Assembly (NCBI GenBank): GCA_032622095.1
Contig: CP136066.1
Span: 132,587,917-132,651,916, forward strand
Direction: 5' to 3'
DNA length: 64,000 nt
Source of the DNA: Siphonodentalium dalli
Taxonomy: Eukaryota; Mollusca; Scaphopoda; Gadilida; Siphonodentaliidae
The first letter of the stretch is position 1. Every line of letters starts with the position of its first letter. Positions 59,456-64,000 of the stretch are shown here, one piece after another. The notes under the pieces were generated by a model. It worked only from the letters and a program-made list of their open reading frames with translations, was not told the origin of the DNA and did no database searches. The position numbers and the translations under genes are program-made.

Positions 59456-60741
59456 AGCCACATTCCTTATGGAATGTTAAAAAGCGACCTGATAATGGTT
59501 TCTATACCACCAGAATCTACCTTTCTCCAGTTTGACATTTAGTGGAAACAGGTTTTTGTGATGCTTTTATGTGTGTACCCCTCTATATTTTCCCTCCACC
59601 TGGTGATAAGTAGACATGTTATTACACATAACTAGTTCGGTAAGTGGCTTGTTTTGTGCTTGGAATTTGAAAAGCAGGGACAGATGTTGCCATAAAATAC
59701 ATAATAGCATATCTTAATGCAAACTATTATAATAAAATCGTCAGATAAATTGTATTTATAACTGCATTATCAATTTTCATTCCCAAATATTAAACTATTG
59801 TATATTCTTCAAAAGAGCTACAGCACAGCTACACTCACTGTAACAATATACAAGGATCTCTTGATCTTGCCACAACAGAACATTGATACATCAATTTTTG
59901 GTAAAGATATCGTAGAAAACCTAACCCTACCCCACCCTCGCTGATTTTTACAATTAGTTAGATTCCTTATGTCGAAAAATATTGTCATGCAATGAAATGT
60001 TAAACATGACACAAGAGCAGTTTCTATATGACCAGCATGTCTAATTTCAGAATCTACCTGTTTCCTGTCTGAAATTTGTGTAAAAAATTATTTATTGACT
60101 GTTTTAAGAATTTAAAGAGTGTTTACTGATTATAAAATTATTAACTATCAAAACTAGTCTCAGAATGAAATAGGTTTTTTTTATGGTTTTAAGAATTTAA
60201 AGAGCATTTACTTTTTGTAAACAATATTAACTATTACAATTAGCCTTATCATGGGCTGTGTGGGTTGATATTTGGCACAGTTATCAAGTGTTACTCTGAA
60301 ATATATTTTTAAAATGTTGATGCGGTCAGATAAATCTTGGTAGGTACAGGTGCGATTAAAATTTATCATTGTCCTCTGTAGAGATTTTGACAAATGTTCA
60401 CTGTGATGTCACTTTAATGGCTTTTACAATAGTAACATGTGATACAGTTATGCTTCCAGACAGTCATTGATAAAAATGTGGTTCACATGTTAACTCTGTG
60501 ACAATGTCCACTATTCTACAAATCTAATGCTTATCAAGACTGAAGTTACAATATGTGATTGAAAATTGGTTGATGGTATTTTTTCATCAATTGACAAATG
60601 TTTAAGGAGGCGCCCTTTTTTTTTAAATCTCAATTTCTAACTATCAATTTGAAGGGAAAAAATCATTATCCTTCATAACCAATGTATGCACATGTTTACA
60701 ATCACAATATGAGAGATATGTTTGAATTATGTAAAACAAAA
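59456..60741. other. Intergenic stretch, no supported features
   Basis: AT-rich. A repeated 'ttaagaatttaaagag' word occurs at 60104 and 60189. Short open frames are not gene-like. Confidence 0.35.
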
Positions 60742-61252
60742 TTAAAAAAAAAACAACCAATTGTCATGTAGGGCACCAGAGAGTTTGACAGGAAGTACTT
60801 TCCAAAAAAAAAAAAAAAAAAACCCACTGCATTATCTAGCTAATTATACCAACTAGGGTCTACACTCGGTCTACTATCTGAAATCATGACTGCAAAAAAA
60901 ATAAATCAGAAAGTCTTCATTTTATTTTTTAGTTTTTTTGGTAACCATTGCAGAACCATAAAACAACATAATGTCTGAAAGGATGAATCATTATTGAGCC
61001 TGTCAGATTATTGCAAACGTGATTGAATCATATTTATGTTGTTTTTGTCCTTCACGAAAAAATAGTTCTGCAAATGGCCAGCCAAAAATTATGTTTTATT
61101 TATTTTATCGTAGACATTCATGATTTCAGATAGACTGAGTGTAGACCCTAGTTGGGATAATAAGCTAGATAATGTAGGTTTTTTTGTTTGTTGCAAATGC
61201 ATGCTGTCAAACTCTCTATGAACTACATGACAAATTGGTTGTTTTCTTTTTA
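60742..61252. repeat. Foldback (inverted) repeat with arms of about 145 bp
   Basis: The left arm (60742-60893) and right arm (61111-61252, complement) share 'acaaccaatt(t)gtcatgtag', 'agagagtttgaca', 'cattatctagct' and 'actagggtctacactc'. They are separated by about 220 bp of unrelated sequence. No target duplication found. Confidence 0.75.
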
Positions 61253-61261
61253 AACCACTTT

Positions 61262-61410
61262 TGGAGCTATAGTCATCACTCCTTGTCCGTCCATCCGTCA
61301 ACAATTCTTTAAACATCTTCTCCCGATCCATAAGACCGAATGGGTTCATGTTTGGTGTGGATGTTCCCTAGGTGACTAACATTCAGATTTGTTCAAATGA
61401 GGTCACATGG
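61262..61410 (+). repeat. Fragment of the AGCTCACCTGAG repeat family
   Basis: 'ggagctatagtcatcactcc', 'ccgtcaacaattcttt' and 'gtggatgttccctaggtgac' match 44620-44800. It is truncated at both ends. Confidence 0.7.
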
Positions 61411-62689
61411 GCTACAGGCAGGGGGGGGGGTCGCGCACAAAAATTCCATATATAGGGCGGGGGTGGGTGGGTCATTTGGACCCGGAAAAAATGTGTAAAT
61501 GACCAAAAATGCATATTTTTTCCTCCACTTAAAATCACTCAGTTTTTGTGCTCATGCAATCTGTTAATATCAACCATATGACCCACTAGGCTATTTAAAA
61601 CATACTAACCAGTACTAACTACCATTTAGGGGTGTATGTATGCTGATGTATGTCAAATTAATGTACCAGATTTTGACGGATGAAAGATATATTATATATA
61701 TAAACAAATCATATAACAAACATTAAAACACAAGAACAAAGATTTATAATATGCATATCCAAGATAGCCTTTCAATTGGATGTCAAATTGTATGTTATAG
61801 CTATATATATATATACACATGTGTATCCCTTTAAGGGTTTGAACAAAATATAAAGCTGAGTTTATATTGATGAATTCTGTGGTGAATTTTCAATTACTTT
61901 TGACAAATTTATTTACTGTTATACAGTGTGTTATAACATAATTATATGCTCAGACACGATCAGTCGATAATGCTTGCATATAAGCATTATTATGAAATGA
62001 TTACCATCTTCTGTTCTTAATCCACATAATGGATATTATTTGTTATCAAGATACACTTGATGATATAAACAAAAATAACAATTCCACCATATTCCACTGG
62101 TTTAAAACTATAAAACAAAATAACTCATACAAAAAGTTCATACTATTTGGATAACAATATGAAAGCTTAGCCTTTTGTGATATTAATTCAACCACAGTTA
62201 TTATTCACAAGTCTAAACAGTTACGTACTGTACAGATACATGTAGTATATTTGGAGTTCCAGTTATTTGACTGCCAATACATATGGTATTGTAATTATTA
62301 GTTGCTTGTTCATTATTGGTTGCTTTGATATTCAATTTAGGATATATATATACAATATTCAATTTATTCAATTCAACATTATTACATACTCTGATATAAA
62401 TAAGTTAATAATACTACCAATTCTTCACTAATATTGGTATATGTCAATCTGCACACCAACATGACATACATATATGTATTTAGACTGTGAGCTGCTGTGA
62501 GTGTGACTGTCCTTGTGTCCCATCATACCCATGTGCAGATATATATCACAGAAATAGGGGAGATGAAATTTGTTCTACCCATATTACTACAGTATTACTA
62601 TTGGGCCTTGGCTCTAAAACATCTTATACTATTGTTATATAAAAGAATATGGAGTTATTGAGGATATCAGGACATGTATTACCTCATAA
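61411..62689. other. Intergenic stretch, no supported features
   Basis: AT-rich with a G-run at 61422 and TA-rich microsatellite-like segments. No gene seen. Confidence 0.35.
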
Positions 62690-64000
62690 TTATTAGCACA
62701 ACTTTACTTTGTAAAGTTTGAGTTATTGCCATGGCTTTGTCATCCGTCGTCCGTGTGTGCGTGTGTACGTAAGGCGTCAACAATGCAGGCTACAGGTCGT
62801 ACCTTTGGTCAAACATTACGAAATTTGTCATAGCTGTTGACATCAACATTTAGACCAGAATGATTAATTTTGGGGTCATTCGGAAAAAAAACATGGCCAC
62901 CAGTGGCCATCTTGGATTTCAAAATTCAATCCATTAGCACGGGCTACAAGCCGTACTGTTTGTCTGATCATCATGAAATTGTAGATGGGACATGTAGATG
63001 GGAACGAGTAATTTTGGGGTCACTCGGCCCCAAAAACATGGCCGCCAGCAGCCATCTTGTATTTTACTCTTTGTATGACAATTCTTTAGCACGGGCCTAC
63101 AGGTCGTACTTTTAGTCTGATCATCATAACATTGTCACGAATGTTAATAATGACATGTAGATGGGAACGAGTCATTTTGGGGTCATTCGGCAAAAAAAGA
63201 TGGCCACCAGAAGCCATATTGGATTTTAGTCTTTGTATGACTAAATCCTTTAGCACGGGCTACAGGTTGTACCTTTAGTCTGATCATCATAAAATGTTGA
63301 AATTGGAATGTAGATGGGAACGAGTCATTTTGGGGTCATTCGGACAAAAAACATGGCCGCCAGTATCCATCTTGGATTTCAAAATTTAATCCATTAGCAC
63401 GGGCCACAGGTCGTACTGTTCGTCTGATCATCATGAAATTTGTCATAGATGATAATATTGACATGTAGATAGGAACGAGTCATTTTGGGGTCATTCGGCC
63501 AAAAAACATGGCCGCCAGCAGCCATCTTGGATTTTACTCTTTGTATGACAAAATCCTTTAGCACGGGCTACAGGTTGTACCTCTAGTCTGATCTTCATAA
63601 AATTTGTTCTGAATGTTAATAATGACATGTAGATGGGAACGAGTCATTTTGGGGTCATTTGGCCGAAAAACATGGCCGCCAGCAGCCATCTTGGATTTTA
63701 CTCTTTGTATGACTAAATCCTTTAGCACGGGCTACAGATCGTACCTTTAGTCTGATCATCATAAAATTTGTCATGACTGTTGAAATTGGAATGTAAATGG
63801 GAACGAGTCATTTTGGGGTCATTCGGACAAAAAACATGGCCGCCAGCGGCCATCTTAGATTTCAAAATTGAATCCATTAGCATGGGCCACATGTCGTACT
63901 GTTCGTCTGATCATCATGAAATTTGTCATGGATGTTAATATTGACATGTAGATGGGAACGAGTAATTTTGGGGTCATTTGGCCAAAAAAACATGGCCGCC
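62690..64000 (+). mobile_element. Tandem-core element, copy 3, higher-order array running off the edge
   Basis: 5' module 62697-62815 (with the palindrome ACTTTACtttGTAAAGT and 'ttattgccatggcttt'), then at least seven monomers of about 160 bp. Two monomer types are distinguished by what follows the 'ccatctt' block: A ('ggatttcaaaatt(c/t)aatcc') and B ('ggattttactctttgtatga'). Their order is A-B-B-A-B-B-A. The 3' module lies outside the window. Confidence 0.75.

Overview
This is an AT-rich, intron-rich, repeat-dense eukaryotic window. It is most likely nuclear DNA of a marine invertebrate. GT-AG introns of 3-13 kb, a tRNA-derived SINE, a Penelope-like element with a GIY-YIG domain, hAT, piggyBac-like and pogo-like elements, and tandem-core repeat elements all point that way. 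A lophotrochozoan such as a mollusc is my best guess, because the repeats opening AGCTCACCTGAG and those carrying 'gagttatggcccttt' resemble families I associate with molluscs. This guess comes from memory and was not tested.

Layout. Positions 1-580 hold the 5' part of an unrecognised protein gene read leftward and cut by the window edge. Positions 2789-6151 are a very uniform 57-bp minisatellite. Positions 7.7-10.0 kb are an inverted-repeat element that appears to carry its own small two-exon gene and has a 323-bp MITE inserted in one arm. Positions 10.1-15.4 kb are simple and tandem repeats, hairpins and tRNA-like fragments.

Positions 18,430-43,993 hold the one clearly recognisable host gene, PEX11G (peroxisomal membrane protein 11 gamma). 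It has four exons that join in phase to 239 codons and is spread over 25.6 kb. Its introns are packed with transposons: an 801-bp element with a 9-bp target duplication, a 4.8-kb inverted-repeat element enclosing a second 2.6-kb transposon, a BED-finger hAT remnant, a piggyBac-like MITE, a decayed APE-type LINE, and an embedded SAP/YqaJ gene remnant.

Positions 44-64 kb are almost wholly mobile or tandem DNA: tandem-core elements, a 2.3-kb hAT element with a perfect 8-bp target duplication, an inverted degenerate minisatellite interrupted by a piggyBac-like element, a SINE, two head-to-head Penelope-like copies, a foldback repeat, and a higher-order tandem array running off the right end. Apart from PEX11G and the partial gene at the left edge, I see no convincing host protein gene. 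Most open frames here are repeat-derived.
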